From Tomitella fengzijianii (GTDB lineage Bacteria; Actinomycetota; Actinomycetes; Mycobacteriales; Mycobacteriaceae), in the NCBI RefSeq assembly GCF_007559025.1, contig NZ_CP041765.1, positions 148,679-212,678 of the forward strand: a DNA stretch of 64,000 nt. The letters are read 5' to 3'. The position numbers and the translations under genes are program-made. The notes below the pieces were generated by a model. It searched no databases. It saw nothing but the letters and a program-made list of their open reading frames with translations, and was not told the origin of the DNA. Below, piece after piece: positions 26,013 through 35,890 of this stretch. The first letter of the stretch is position 1. Each line of letters starts with the position of its first letter.

Positions 26013-27494
26013 TCAGGCCAGGCCCTCCTCGGCCAGGTGGACGTAGTCGAACTCCACCGGCTGGTCGTTGATGCCGGTCTGCGGCGGGGCGATCCAGCCG
26101 GCGAACTCGCCGGGCTCGTACTCGGGGACCATGAGCGCGGCGACCTTGTCGCGGGTCTCCTGCGACGGCAGCCACGCGGCCGCACCGGCGTTCCACTGCT
26201 CCTCGGTGATGACCTCGCCCTCGGGACTGACGAAGTGGCCCGCGTAGTTGCCGACCTGGCGGTTGAAGCCCTCGTGCGGGAGGGTCAGCCGCTCTTCGAG
26301 CCCGGCGTCCTCGAGCGCCTGGTTCCAGCGCCGCACGCCGTTCTCGCAGTCGGCCGTGTACTCGTCGCGCAGGTCCAGGTTGAGCGCGGTGAGGTAGGGG
26401 ACCTGCTTCTCGACGATGCGGCCGTCCGCGATCATGCGCACCGGGTAGGTGGCCTCGGTGAGGTCGTGGTCGTCCTTGCGGCGGGTCTCCTGCCACCGGC
26501 CCTTGAGCCCGCCGGTGTAGTAGGCGGCGACGTTGGTGGACTGCTCCGAACCGAACAGGTCCAGCGACACCGAGTACTGGAAGTTGAGGTACTGCTGGAT
26601 CACCTCGAGGGGGATGCCGCCGTACTGCCAGATGTCGTGGGTGCCGTGCTCCTTGATGAGCTGCGCCGTGCGCTCCACCGTCCGCTGCACGCCGGTGGTG
26701 CCCACGAACATGTGGTGCGCCTCCTCCTTGAGCATGAACTCGCAGGTGCGGGCCAGCGGGTCGAACGCCGACTCCTTGAGCGTGCCCAGCTGGTATTTGC
26801 CGTCGCGGTCGGTGAAGTAGGTGAACATGAAGAACTGCAGCCAGTCGGTGGTCTCCTCGTTGAAGGCGCCGAGGATGCGCGGCGAGTCGACGTCGCCGGA
26901 GTTGCGCTTGAGCAGCTGCTCTGCCTCCTCGCGACCCTCGCGGCCGAAGTGCGCCTGCAGCAGGTAGACCATCGCCCACAGGTGCCGGCCCTCCTCCACG
27001 TTGACCTGGAAGAGGTTGCGCAGGTCGTAGAGGGACGGGGCGGTCATGCCCAGCACGCGCTGCTGCTCGACGGAGGCGGGCTCGGTGTCGCCCTGCACGG
27101 TGATCAGGCGCATCAGCTCGGCGCGGTACTCGCCGGGCACCTCCTGCCAGGCGGGCTCGCCCTTGTGCTGGCCGAAGTTCACCTTGCGGTCCTCCTTGGC
27201 CTCCGCCAGGAAGATGCCCCAGCGGTACTCCTCCATGGGGACGAAGTCGAAGTGCGCCCAGCCGTCGCGGCCGACGGCCACCGCGGTGCGCAGGTAGACG
27301 TCCTCGGTGGGCAGCTGCGGGCCGAGGTTCTTCCACCAGTCGAGGAACTTGGGCTGCCAGCGCTCGAGCGCGCGCTGCAGGCGCCGGTCGCCGGCGAGGT
27401 CGACGTTGTTGGGGATGCGCTCGCTGTAGTCGATGGGGCTGAGCTTGCCCGTGGGGCTGGGGGCGGCGCCGATGCGATCGTCCTTGACGGTCAT
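26013..27494 (-). CDS. boxB: Benzoyl-CoA 2,3-epoxidase subunit BoxB
   Basis: This 493-residue ferritin-like diiron oxygenase component forms the 2,3-epoxide of benzoyl-CoA using O2 and electrons from a reductase. The diiron carboxylate/histidine motifs are visible: Glu138 ('GDTEPAS'), 'NVEEGRHLW' with Glu167/Glu168 and His171, and 'LKEEAHHMF' near 255-261. Conserved family segments 'YSERIPNNVDL' and 'IWQYGGIPLEVIQQYLNFQ' are also present. ATG at 27494 has AGGAG nearby. It heads an operon with the LLM oxidoreductase. boxA is missing; the nearby ferredoxin/ferredoxin reductase pair could serve as reductase. Confidence 0.95.
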   Translation of the reverse strand: MTVKDDRIGAAPSPTGKLSPIDYSERIPNNVDLAGDRRLQRALERWQPKFLDWWKNLGPQLPTEDVYLRTAVAVGRDGWAHFDFVPMEEYRWGIFLAEAKEDRKVNFGQHKGEPAWQEVPGEYRAELMRLITVQGDTEPASVEQQRVLGMTAPSLYDLRNLFQVNVEEGRHLWAMVYLLQAHFGREGREEAEQLLKRNSGDVDSPRILGAFNEETTDWLQFFMFTYFTDRDGKYQLGTLKESAFDPLARTCEFMLKEEAHHMFVGTTGVQRTVERTAQLIKEHGTHDIWQYGGIPLEVIQQYLNFQYSVSLDLFGSEQSTNVAAYYTGGLKGRWQETRRKDDHDLTEATYPVRMIADGRIVEKQVPYLTALNLDLRDEYTADCENGVRRWNQALEDAGLEERLTLPHEGFNRQVGNYAGHFVSPEGEVITEEQWNAGAAAWLPSQETRDKVAALMVPEYEPGEFAGWIAPPQTGINDQPVEFDYVHLAEEGLA

Positions 27495-27555
27495 GGTGAA
27501 CTCCTTGCGGTGTGCGCGGTGGGGGCGGTGTGCGCTGTCTGCCGGATATGCATAG

Positions 27556-27593
27556 TCTACAGAACTATGACGTGACGTCTAGTGGTCTGTAGA
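27556..27593. promoter_or_regulatory. Box-regulon operator, boxB promoter (TCTACAGA...TCTGTAGA)
   Basis: Perfect 8-base arms 27556-27563 and 27586-27593 (TCTACA to TGTAGA starts 32 bases apart) lie 62-99 bases upstream of boxB. The spacing is one base longer than at the other four sites of the island. Confidence 0.7.
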
Positions 27594-27596
27594 ACA

Positions 27597-29453
27597 TCAT
27601 GTGTTTGCGCTGTTCGGCCGGTGAATGATCCGTGCGTCATCGCTCCCCGCCGTCACCAGCGCCACGTCCGCGGCCCGCCTCTCGCGGACCACGCGCTGGT
27701 TGAGGTAGCCCTTGTCGGTGATCTCGCCCGCGTCGAGGCTCGGCCACTCGGTGAGGAGGCGGAGCCGTTCGATGCGTTGCGACGACCCCCGTCCGCCATC
27801 CGCGAGCCGCGCGAGCGCCGCGGCGAGCGCATCGCGCAACCGCGGCGTGGGGACGCCGTTCTCGTCGCACTCGCCGGCGTGACCGGCGGCCGGCCACGCC
27901 AGCGCGGTCACCTCTTCCCTGTCGTGTCCGCAGATCACCGCGTCGGTGAGCAGTCCGTCCGCGGCCGAGAGCAGCTCCGGCCGCAGCGTGCCCACCGAGA
28001 CGAACGTGCCCGTGGCCAGCTTGAAGTCCTCCGCGATGCGGCCGTCGAACGCCAGCCCGCGCGCGGGGTCGTCCTCGTCGACCATGCGCACGGCGTCGCC
28101 GGTGCGCAGGTAGCCCTCGTCGTCGAACGCCGCCGCGGTGAGGTCGGGCCGGCGGAAGAACCCGGGCGTGACGTTGGGACCGCGCACCCGCAGCTCCTGC
28201 TTCGGCCCCGACGGCACCAGCTTGAGCTCGCAGCCGGGCAGCGGCACGCCGATGGTGTCGCTGCGGTCGATGCGGAAGTGCGCCGTGGTCATGGCCGGCG
28301 CCGTCTCCGTCTGGCCCCAGGACGTCGTCATCTCCATGCCGGAGCCGTGCCGGCGTGCCAGCGCGCGGATCCGCGTGAGCAGCTCCTGCGGCAGCGCGGC
28401 CGCGGCGTAGAACCCGAGGCGCAGCGACGCGAAGAACGCTGCGGCGGCGGACTCGTCCGCTTCGAGGATGGGCAGCAGCACTCCGTAGCCGGCGGGCACG
28501 TTGAAGTAGACCGTGGGTGCGACGTCCGTCATGTTGCGGACGGTGCGCTCGATCATCCCCGGCGCGGGCCGGCCGTCGTCGATCCACATGGTGCCGCCGT
28601 TCATCAGCACCATGTTCAGGTTGTGGTTGCCGCCGAACGTGTGGCTCCACGGCAGCCAGTCCAGCAGCACGGGCGGCTCCGCCGCGAGGAACGGCCATGC
28701 CTGCCGCATCTGCTGTTGGTTCGCGGTGAGCATCCCGTGCGTGTTGATCACGCCCTTCGGCGCGCCGGTGGAGCCGGACGTGAACAGGATCTTCGCGACG
28801 GTGCCGGGGTCGATCGAGTCCGCGCGCCGGCGCACCGCGGCGAGGCTCGACGGGTCGGCGGATTCGAGGGCCGCGAGGGCCCGGGTGCCGTCGACCGCCC
28901 CGTCGGCGCTCAGGGCCGTCCTGCCCGCGCTCACCGCGGCGACGCCGTGCGCGTACTCGGGGCCGTCGGCGAAGACGACGGCCGGGTCGACCAGGTCGGC
29001 CATCGCCCGCAGCTTGGCGTGGTCGGCGGTGGTCAGCGCGTACGCGACGCTGGACGGGACCACCGGTGCGCCCACGCTCATCGCCGCGAGCATGAGGACC
29101 AGGTGCTCGATGCCGCCCGGCGACAGGATCATCACCGGCCGGTCCGCCAGTCCCCGCTCGAGCAGCCCGGCGGCCAGCCGCTCCACGCGCACGGCGGCGT
29201 CTCCCCAGGTGATGGTGCGCCATGCGTCTTCGCCGGGCGTGGTGCGCTGGGCGAGGAGGGTTCTGCCGGGGTGCGCCGCGGCGCCCGCACGGAAGGCGTG
29301 CACCAGGCTCGGCTCGTGCGGGGCGAGTGGCGTCGTCGAGTGCAGCAGCCGGACGCCGTCGGGGCGCAGGTCGGCGGCGACGGCGACGGGTGCGAACGTC
29401 GGGGTCGCGGTGGCGGCAGGCGCGGGGGTCGTGGGCGCGGGGGTGTCGGGCAT
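27597..29453 (-). CDS. Feruloyl-CoA-synthetase-like acyl-CoA ligase
   Basis: The 618-residue ANL ligase has the P-loop 'ILFTSGSTGAPKGVINTHGML' near residue 220 and 'LLDWLPWSHTFGGNHNLNM', 'FYAAAALPQELLTRI', 'SWGQTETAPAMTTAHF' and 'GRIAEDFKLATGTFVSVG'. These are hallmarks of the feruloyl-CoA synthetase/CouL-like group that activates hydroxycinnamic or phenylpropenoic acids. The chosen ATG at 29453 has GGAGAGG five bases upstream; an upstream ATG would add about 22 residues. It has its own operator-like site. With the hydratase at 31800 it could feed side-chain-shortened aromatic acids into benzoyl-CoA (inference). Confidence 0.85.
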   Translation of the reverse strand: MPDTPAPTTPAPAATATPTFAPVAVAADLRPDGVRLLHSTTPLAPHEPSLVHAFRAGAAAHPGRTLLAQRTTPGEDAWRTITWGDAAVRVERLAAGLLERGLADRPVMILSPGGIEHLVLMLAAMSVGAPVVPSSVAYALTTADHAKLRAMADLVDPAVVFADGPEYAHGVAAVSAGRTALSADGAVDGTRALAALESADPSSLAAVRRRADSIDPGTVAKILFTSGSTGAPKGVINTHGMLTANQQQMRQAWPFLAAEPPVLLDWLPWSHTFGGNHNLNMVLMNGGTMWIDDGRPAPGMIERTVRNMTDVAPTVYFNVPAGYGVLLPILEADESAAAAFFASLRLGFYAAAALPQELLTRIRALARRHGSGMEMTTSWGQTETAPAMTTAHFRIDRSDTIGVPLPGCELKLVPSGPKQELRVRGPNVTPGFFRRPDLTAAAFDDEGYLRTGDAVRMVDEDDPARGLAFDGRIAEDFKLATGTFVSVGTLRPELLSAADGLLTDAVICGHDREEVTALAWPAAGHAGECDENGVPTPRLRDALAAALARLADGGRGSSQRIERLRLLTEWPSLDAGEITDKGYLNQRVVRERRAADVALVTAGSDDARIIHRPNSANT

Positions 29454-29494
29454 GGCGGCCTCTCCGGGTGTGGGGTGCATCACGTTCATTATGC

Positions 29495-29531
29495 TCCACA
29501 GTGCGGTGACGACATGCAATACGAATGTAGA
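29495..29531. promoter_or_regulatory. Box-regulon operator, ligase promoter (TCCACA-N25-TGTAGA)
   Basis: A degenerate left half-site TCCACA (29495-29500) and TGTAGA (29526-29531) have starts 31 bases apart, the same spacing as the other box sites. They lie 42-78 bases upstream of the feruloyl-CoA-synthetase-like gene; the cupin gene starts 212 bases to the other side. Confidence 0.6.
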
Positions 29532-29613
29532 TGAAGATGGGACCGTAACGCCCGGATCAGCGCCTTCCGCAGCTGATCGCGACTACGATGGGCTGGGAGC
29601 GGCCCCGGATTCC

Positions 29614-29698
29614 GCAGGGACCCGGTTTCGGCAGGGACCCGGTTTCGGCAGGGACCCGGTTTCCGCAGGGACCCGGTTTCGGCAGGGACCCGGTTTCC
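29614..29698. repeat. Five tandem 17-bp repeats upstream of the cupin gene
   Basis: The unit GCAGGGACCCGGTTTCS begins at 29614, 29631, 29648, 29665 and 29682; only the last base varies (G,G,C,G,C). A decayed unit lies on each side (29597 and 29699). The array ends about 45 bases before the cupin ATG. It is not a multiple of three and lies outside coding sequence. Seventeen-base phasing and high identity suggest recent slippage, a multi-site binding array, or a variable-number tract. Confidence 0.85.
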
Positions 29699-29742
29699 GC
29701 AGGGGACGGGATGGCGCTGCGTTGGATGCTGAAGGGAGCCTC

Positions 29743-30084
29743 ATGTCCGACTCGCACGGAGCGCCGGCCGCGATCCCGCCGATCGCCCTCGACGCGGTCG
29801 ACTGGATCATCGTGGGCTCGGGGGTGTACCTGGCCCCGCTCAACGAGGTCCAGGAGGGGGCGGGCACCGCGTTCCTGCGGTTCGACGAAGGTGCCGTCAG
29901 CCACGCGCACCGGCATCCGGCGGGCGAGGAGATGTACGTGATCTCCGGCCGGCTCAAGGTGGGGGAGACGACGATCTCCGCGGGCGACTACCTGCGCACC
30001 CCGGCCGGAGTCGTCCACGAGGTCCGGGCGCTCACCGATGCTGTCGCGCTCATCATCGTGCCGGAGCCGCTCGAGTTCCTGTGA
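29743..30084 (+). CDS. Small cupin-domain protein
   Basis: This 113-residue single-domain cupin has motif 1 'VSHAHRHPAGEEMYVISGRLKVG' (His, His, Glu metal ligands) and motif 2 'GDYLRTPAGVVHEVRA' (His ligand). Such proteins bind a metal and act as isomerases or dioxygenases, or as ligand sensors. ATG follows AAGGGAG. It is the only rightward gene between the two leftward parts of the aromatic island, preceded by the 17-bp repeat array and followed by a very long hairpin. Function is unknown; a role in the aromatic pathway is only suggested by position. Confidence 0.82.
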   Translation: MSDSHGAPAAIPPIALDAVDWIIVGSGVYLAPLNEVQEGAGTAFLRFDEGAVSHAHRHPAGEEMYVISGRLKVGETTISAGDYLRTPAGVVHEVRALTDAVALIIVPEPLEFL

Positions 30085-30098
30085 GCGCCGCGCCGCGC

Positions 30099-30162
30099 TC
30101 CGAGCACCTGTTGCACCCCCGCGCGCGTGAACCCGCGCGCGGGGGTGCAACAGGTGCTCGGA
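30099..30162. terminator. 29-bp perfect stem with 6-base loop
   Basis: Arms 30099-30127 and 30134-30162 are perfectly complementary over 29 bases, with loop TGAACC. The repeat sits between the convergent cupin (stop 30084) and boxD-type (stop 30176) genes. It is much longer than needed for intrinsic termination and has no U-tract. It probably serves as a bidirectional terminator, but perfect conservation over this length may mean a mobile or dispersed palindromic repeat. Confidence 0.7.
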
Positions 30163-30175
30163 ACGGGGGCTACTG

Positions 30176-31738
<1,563 letters not shown>

Positions 31739-31799
31739 CGCTGCTCCTTCGTGTCTCGTGGACTGTGGCCGGTCGCGCGCCGGGCGGCCGGGCGGCGCA

Positions 31800-32573
31800 T
31801 CAGCGCGTCTTTCGTTCGAGGAAGGCGGTCATCCGCCTGCGCTTCTCGTCGTCCTCGAACAGCAGCGCCTGGATGGCGAGGTCGATCTGCGGGTGCGCCG
31901 CCGCGTCGGCGTCGACGGCGAGCTTGGTCATGCGCAGTGCGACGGCCGAGCCGCGCGCCGTCTTCTCCGCGAGTGCGCGTGCCGTGTCGCGCAGCCCGGC
32001 CGGATCGACGACGGAGTGCACCAGGCCCAGGGCCAGGGCCCGGTCGGCGTCGATCCACTCCCCGGCCAGGAGGATCTGCTTGGCGACGCTCTCGCCCAGC
32101 AGCCGGACCAGGCGGTAGGTGGCCCCGGCGCCGGCGATGATGCCCAGGCCCGGCTCCGGCTGGCCGAACACGGTCCGCGGCGTGGCGATGCGCAGGTCGC
32201 AGGCGTAGGAGAGTTCGGCCCCGCCGCCCAGCGCGTAGCCGTCCACCGCGGCGATGGTGGGCATCGGCAGCGCGCGGATCCGGTTGAACAGGTGCAGGTT
32301 GATGCCGGCGAGGGCGTCGTCGCGGCCGCGGTCGCGGAGCTGGGCGATGTCGGCGCCGCCGGCGAACACCCCCTCGGACCCGCCGGTGAGGATCATGATC
32401 CGCGGCCGCCGCTCCAGCTCCGCGCACAGCGCGTGCAGGTCGGAGATCATCGCGGCGTCGATGGCGTTCCTGGTGGCGGGGCGGTCCAGCGTCACCTCGA
32501 CGTGGTCGCCGTGCTCCTCGATGCGCAGGGTGGATTCGCCGGGTCCCGCGGCCGTGCTGTCGTCGTCGCTCAT
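31800..32573 (-). CDS. Enoyl-CoA hydratase/isomerase
   Basis: This crotonase-fold protein of about 257 residues has the oxyanion stretches 'GVFAGGADIAQL' and 'VDGYALGGGAELSYACDLRIATP', followed by 'FGQPEPGLGIIAGAGATYRLVRLLG' and a C-terminal 'FEDDEKRRRMTAFLERK'. It probably hydrates an unsaturated acyl-CoA in the adipyl-CoA-like lower box pathway, or acts on a phenylpropenoyl-CoA. ATG at 32573 is chosen; a GTG at 32585 would add four residues. It lies between the amidohydrolase and boxD in one operon. Confidence 0.87.
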   Translation of the reverse strand: MSDDDSTAAGPGESTLRIEEHGDHVEVTLDRPATRNAIDAAMISDLHALCAELERRPRIMILTGGSEGVFAGGADIAQLRDRGRDDALAGINLHLFNRIRALPMPTIAAVDGYALGGGAELSYACDLRIATPRTVFGQPEPGLGIIAGAGATYRLVRLLGESVAKQILLAGEWIDADRALALGLVHSVVDPAGLRDTARALAEKTARGSAVALRMTKLAVDADAAAHPQIDLAIQALLFEDDEKRRRMTAFLERKTR

Positions 32574-32595
32574 CGCGTCGTTCACCGCCTGCGGT

Positions 32596-33453
32596 TCACA
32601 GCCCCACGCGCGGGTACACGCGTGCGAGGTTTCCGGAAAGGATGTTGTCGAGGGTCTTGTCCTCGAGGCCGAGGCCGGCGAGGGCGCGCACGTTGTTGCG
32701 GGTGCCCGGCACCCCGGGCCAGTCGGTGCCGAAGATCATCTTCTGTGCGATCCGCTCGAACTTGTATCCGCTGTAGTACTCGGGCAGCTTCTTCGGGGGG
32801 AGCCCGGCCAGCTCCAGCCACACGTTGGGCTTGCTCTGCGCGAGGAACGCGGCGGTCTGATACCACCATCCGCGCCCGCCGTGCGCGAACACGAAGTCCA
32901 GCTCGGGGAAGTAATCGATGGCGTCGAGGTAGAGCTCCGGGTTGCCGAAGCGCGTCTGCGAGCCGGGGAAGCTCGACGTGCCGGAGTGGTAGATGACGGG
33001 GATGTCCCGTTCCACGCAGCGGGCGTAGACGGGGAAGAGCTCCTTGTCGCCAGGGTCGAAGCAGCCGTGCACCGGGTGTAGCTTGAGCGCCACCGCCCCC
33101 AGGTCCAGTTGCCGCTCCAGCTCGTCGACGAGTGGGAAGTGCAAGTGCGGATTGAGGTTCGCCACCGGGTGGAACCGCCGCGGGTTGTGGCGGACCAGGG
33201 GGAGGAGGTCGTCGAACGGCTGGATGCCGGTGGCGCGGGGGCTGTACTCGGAGAACAGCAGGGCATGGTCCACGCCCTGCTCTTCGAACAGCGCGTCGAG
33301 CAGTGCGGGGTCGGGCGCCCCGGAAGCGGCGTAGACGTCGCGCCATGGTTGATCGCCGGAGAACGTGTCGGCCCAGTCCAGCCACGCGGGGCGCAGCGTG
33401 CCCAGGTGCGGCGCGTGCACGTGCGCGTCCACGACTACCCGTCCGTCGATCAT
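32596..33453 (-). CDS. Amidohydrolase-family (amidohydrolase 2) metal-dependent hydrolase
   Basis: The 285-residue TIM-barrel protein has the metal motif 'VDAHVHAPH' at residues about 8-16, 'VALKLHPVHGCFD', 'IPVIYHSGTSSFPGS', 'FVFAHGGRGWWYQ' and the final aspartate segment 'MIFGTDWPGVPGTRNN'. The ACMSD/amidohydrolase-2 group includes aromatic acid decarboxylases and lactone or amide hydrolases. ATG at 33453 has GGAG upstream; a start at 33498 is possible. It is first gene of the operon with the hydratase and boxD, behind a box-regulon operator. The exact reaction is not deducible. Confidence 0.82.
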   Translation of the reverse strand: MIDGRVVVDAHVHAPHLGTLRPAWLDWADTFSGDQPWRDVYAASGAPDPALLDALFEEQGVDHALLFSEYSPRATGIQPFDDLLPLVRHNPRRFHPVANLNPHLHFPLVDELERQLDLGAVALKLHPVHGCFDPGDKELFPVYARCVERDIPVIYHSGTSSFPGSQTRFGNPELYLDAIDYFPELDFVFAHGGRGWWYQTAAFLAQSKPNVWLELAGLPPKKLPEYYSGYKFERIAQKMIFGTDWPGVPGTRNNVRALAGLGLEDKTLDNILSGNLARVYPRVGL

Positions 33454-33526
33454 CTGCTCCGCCCTCTCCTCGGGTGTGTGGCCGGGGCCGCCCGGCACTG
33501 CAAGCCGCTCCGCCCGGCACTACAAG

Positions 33527-33567
33527 ACTCTACAATAATATAACGACGTAAGCGACAATTGTAGAGT
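33527..33567. promoter_or_regulatory. Box-regulon operator, amidohydrolase-boxD operon (ACTCTACAAT...ATTGTAGAGT)
   Basis: The best-matching site of the set: perfect 10-base arms 33527-33536 and 33558-33567, with TCTACA and TGTAGA starts 31 bases apart. It lies 74-114 bases upstream of the amidohydrolase start, in an AT-rich stretch likely to contain the promoter. Confidence 0.75.
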
Positions 33568-33594
33568 AATGCGGTGCCGGGCCGGTGGCCTGCG

Positions 33595-34224
33595 TCAGCC
33601 GGCGTGCCCGCGCTCCTCCACGGCGTCGAACTCGGCGCCGTGCGGCGCGTGCTCGGGCTCGACGGCCCGCATCAGGCGCTCGTAGGCCAGGTAGTAGATG
33701 GGGAACGCCGAGGCCAGCGCGAGCCAGCCGACGGCCTTCCCGAGCCACGGCACGTCGGTGTTGAGCAGGGCCAGGCCCAGGAAGAGCTCGAGGCCGATGA
33801 GGAAGATGAACGCGAGGATGATCGGGGTGGCGCGGGTGCGGATCGCGGGAACCACCAGGAACAGCGACGGGATGATGAGGGCGAACGACCACCAGGCGCG
33901 CGCGTTGGTGTTGCCGAGGTCGTCGACGGAGAGCAGGAAGAACCCGATCAGCCAGATCCCGTAGGTGATCAGCAGGTTGCCCAGGTAGTTGTCTTTGCGC
34001 AGGATCGCGATGACGCCGCCGAGGGTCTGGCCGATGCCGCCGACGAGGAGGCCGAACACCAGCGCGCCCGCGGCGTCGTGGTCGACGACCTCCGCGACGA
34101 AGACCCAGGTGAGCGCCAAGCCGAAGGTGAACAGGGCGGCGCCGCCGGGGTCGCCGATGATGTGGCCGATCCCGTCGGGCCTGCGCGCGGGTGCCTCCCC
34201 GCGTGTGGTGGTCTGCGTGGTCAT
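33595..34224 (-). CDS. GPR1/FUN34/YaaH-family-like membrane transporter
   Basis: The 209-residue protein has six predicted helices, beginning 'GDPGGAALFTFGLALTWVF', the place where the acetate uptake family has its N-P-A-P-L-G-like motif. It continues 'GLLVGGIGQTLGGVIAILRKDNYLGNLLITYGIWLIGFFLL' and 'IILAFIFLIGLELFLGLALL'. Known members carry acetate or succinate. Here, within the benzoate island and behind a box-type operator, uptake of an aromatic acid or export of a small acid is plausible (inference). The family match is by pattern and hydropathy only. Confidence 0.72.
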   Translation of the reverse strand: MTTQTTTRGEAPARRPDGIGHIIGDPGGAALFTFGLALTWVFVAEVVDHDAAGALVFGLLVGGIGQTLGGVIAILRKDNYLGNLLITYGIWLIGFFLLSVDDLGNTNARAWWSFALIIPSLFLVVPAIRTRATPIILAFIFLIGLELFLGLALLNTDVPWLGKAVGWLALASAFPIYYLAYERLMRAVEPEHAPHGAEFDAVEERGHAG

Positions 34225-34360
34225 GGGGGCGCCTCCTGGGTGCGCGCCGACTGCGGGCGCGGGGTGGTCGAGGGGACGTCACGGGGCGTTCGGGCGGTGC
34301 CGCTCCCGTACGCCGGAAGCCGATTCGGGCGGCGTTCTCTGTGCGCACTGCATCGTTTGT

Positions 34361-34397
34361 GCTACATGACGCTGTCGTGACAAGACTGAAGTGTAGA
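34361..34397. promoter_or_regulatory. Box-regulon operator, transporter promoter (GCTACA-N25-TGTAGA)
   Basis: A degenerate left half GCTACA (34361-34366) and exact right half TGTAGA (34392-34397) start 31 bases apart. They lie 137 bases upstream of the transporter start in an AT-rich gap (34225-34472) with no gene. The site marks the apparent right edge of the regulon. Confidence 0.55.
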
Positions 34398-34472
34398 TCA
34401 AATGAAATGAGATGTACACCACTCTCCGACCGGGTGCCCCGGCTCGCCCGGGTGCGGGGTTCCGATTGCGGC

Positions 34473-34946
34473 TCAGGCGTCCTCCAGATCGGCGATGACG
34501 ATCTTCTTCATCGCCATCATGGCCTGGACCTGGGCGGGGCGGGTCAGCAGCTCGCCCATGTTCGCGGGGATGATCTGCCAGCTGACGCCGAAGCGGTCCT
34601 TGGACCAGCCGCACTGCTCGGACTCGGGCACGTGCGAGAGCGCCGCCCAGTAGCGGTCGATCTCGGCCTGGTCCGCGCACGTGACCACGAAGGACACCGC
34701 CTCGGTGAACGTGAAGATCGGCCCGCCGTCGAGGCAGACGAAGTCCACGCCGTCCAGGGTGAATTGTCCGTTGAGCACCTTGCCGGACATGCCCCGGAAG
34801 TGTTCGTCGAGTGATTCGTCGGGGTACTCGATGATCTCGTTGATCCGCGAATGCGGGAACACCGACACGTAGTACTCCATTGCTTCACGTGCCTGGTCGT
34901 CGAACCAGAGGCAGGGTTGGACCGCGGCGATCGCAGGTGTGCTCAT
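34473..34946 (-). CDS. VOC-superfamily protein, PhnB-like
   Basis: The 157-residue protein has the PhnB/3-demethylubiquinone-like glyoxalase fold ('QPCLWFDDQAREAMEYYVSVFPHSRI', 'GQFTLDGVDFVCLDGGPIFTFTEAVSFVV', 'GWSKDRFGVSWQIIPANMGELL', end 'MMAMKKIVIADLEDA'). Members are common small cytoplasmic proteins of mostly unknown function, often near ECF sigma factors. One such sigma gene lies 2.7 kb away. AGGAAGG precedes the ATG. It is monocistronic. The 212 bases upstream (34947-35158) show no gene. Confidence 0.87.
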   Translation of the reverse strand: MSTPAIAAVQPCLWFDDQAREAMEYYVSVFPHSRINEIIEYPDESLDEHFRGMSGKVLNGQFTLDGVDFVCLDGGPIFTFTEAVSFVVTCADQAEIDRYWAALSHVPESEQCGWSKDRFGVSWQIIPANMGELLTRPAQVQAMMAMKKIVIADLEDA

Positions 34947-35158
34947 GATGGTGCCTTCCTGTTCGTGTCGTCACGTAGGAAGACCGCCCGCACGGCGCGG
35001 TTTCATCGGTGCCGCGCGCTATCGGCGGGTGCTCGTCAGTCCCCGCCACGCCGGGCATTCCGCGTGGGTTGCACGACGGCGTGAACGTACTCGCCCATGT
35101 CCGGGTCCGGCCTGTCGAACATGGCGACATCCGCCGCCGCCCTTACCGTTCGGAGCCG

Positions 35159-35890
35159 TCATGACACCCAGTCGACGACCGTGCCGGTGTCGGCCCTGGT
35201 CGTGCGGAACGCATTCGCGGGATGGTCCACATCGGCGTAGCCGAACGCGATGGTGCACACGATCCGCCGATCGTCCCCGAGTCCCAGGAACCGGCGCAGG
35301 AACGGTGCGCTTCCGGCGAGCGCGGCCTGCGGGATCGTCGCCACGCCGAGGCTGTGCGCGGCGAGAAGGAATGTATTGACGTAGAGCCCGCAGTCGACCG
35401 CGCCGTAGACGCCCAGGGCGTCGTCCGATGTGATGACGGCGAGGTGCGGCGCGCCGAACAGCGCGAAGTTCTTCATCGTCTGCGCGGCCGACGCCTGCCG
35501 GTCGCCGTCGGCGATCCCCAGGCTGGAATACAGCTGCAGCGCGCATTCCTTGCGTCGCGCCCGGTACACGCCGCGGTACTCGGACGGTAAGGCGAAGTCC
35601 GGCTCCTGCGGCTGGGAACGGACGTGTTCGGCGATGCCCGCCCGAAGCCGGTCCGTCGCGTCGCCTTCGGTGATGGAGACCTGCCAGGGCTGCGTGTTGC
35701 ACCAGGAAGGTGTGCACTGCGCCAACGCCAGGATCTGCTCGATCGTCCCGCGCGGGACGGGTGCCGGCCCGAACGCCCGGCAGCTGTGCCGGGTGTCCAG
35801 CAGGAGCCGCAGATCAGAATGCGCGGCAATGCCGTCTGCCTCGCTCTCCGCGGCCATGAGTGCGGAATCCGAGCGGTCCGCGCAGCTCAT
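35159..35890 (-). CDS. Nitroreductase-family FMN oxidoreductase
   Basis: The 243-residue protein has nitroreductase landmarks: 'LLDTRHSCRAFGPAPVPRGTIEQILALAQCTPSWCNTQPWQVSI' (FMN-binding Arg and the SxxNxQPW pattern), 'GAVDCGLYVNTFLLAAHSLGVATIPQAAL', and 'CTIAFGYADVDHPANAFRT'. Such enzymes use NAD(P)H to reduce nitroaromatics, quinones or enoates. The ATG at 35890 overlaps the stop of the TauD-type dioxygenase (ATGA), so it is third in a coupled operon with tetR and tauD. It may detoxify or process the same compound (inference). Confidence 0.9.
   Translation of the reverse strand: MSCADRSDSALMAAESEADGIAAHSDLRLLLDTRHSCRAFGPAPVPRGTIEQILALAQCTPSWCNTQPWQVSITEGDATDRLRAGIAEHVRSQPQEPDFALPSEYRGVYRARRKECALQLYSSLGIADGDRQASAAQTMKNFALFGAPHLAVITSDDALGVYGAVDCGLYVNTFLLAAHSLGVATIPQAALAGSAPFLRRFLGLGDDRRIVCTIAFGYADVDHPANAFRTTRADTGTVVDWVS

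Noticed and set aside
29614..29698. CRISPR-like array
   Set aside because: Units of 17 bases are contiguous with no spacers, and no cas genes are present.
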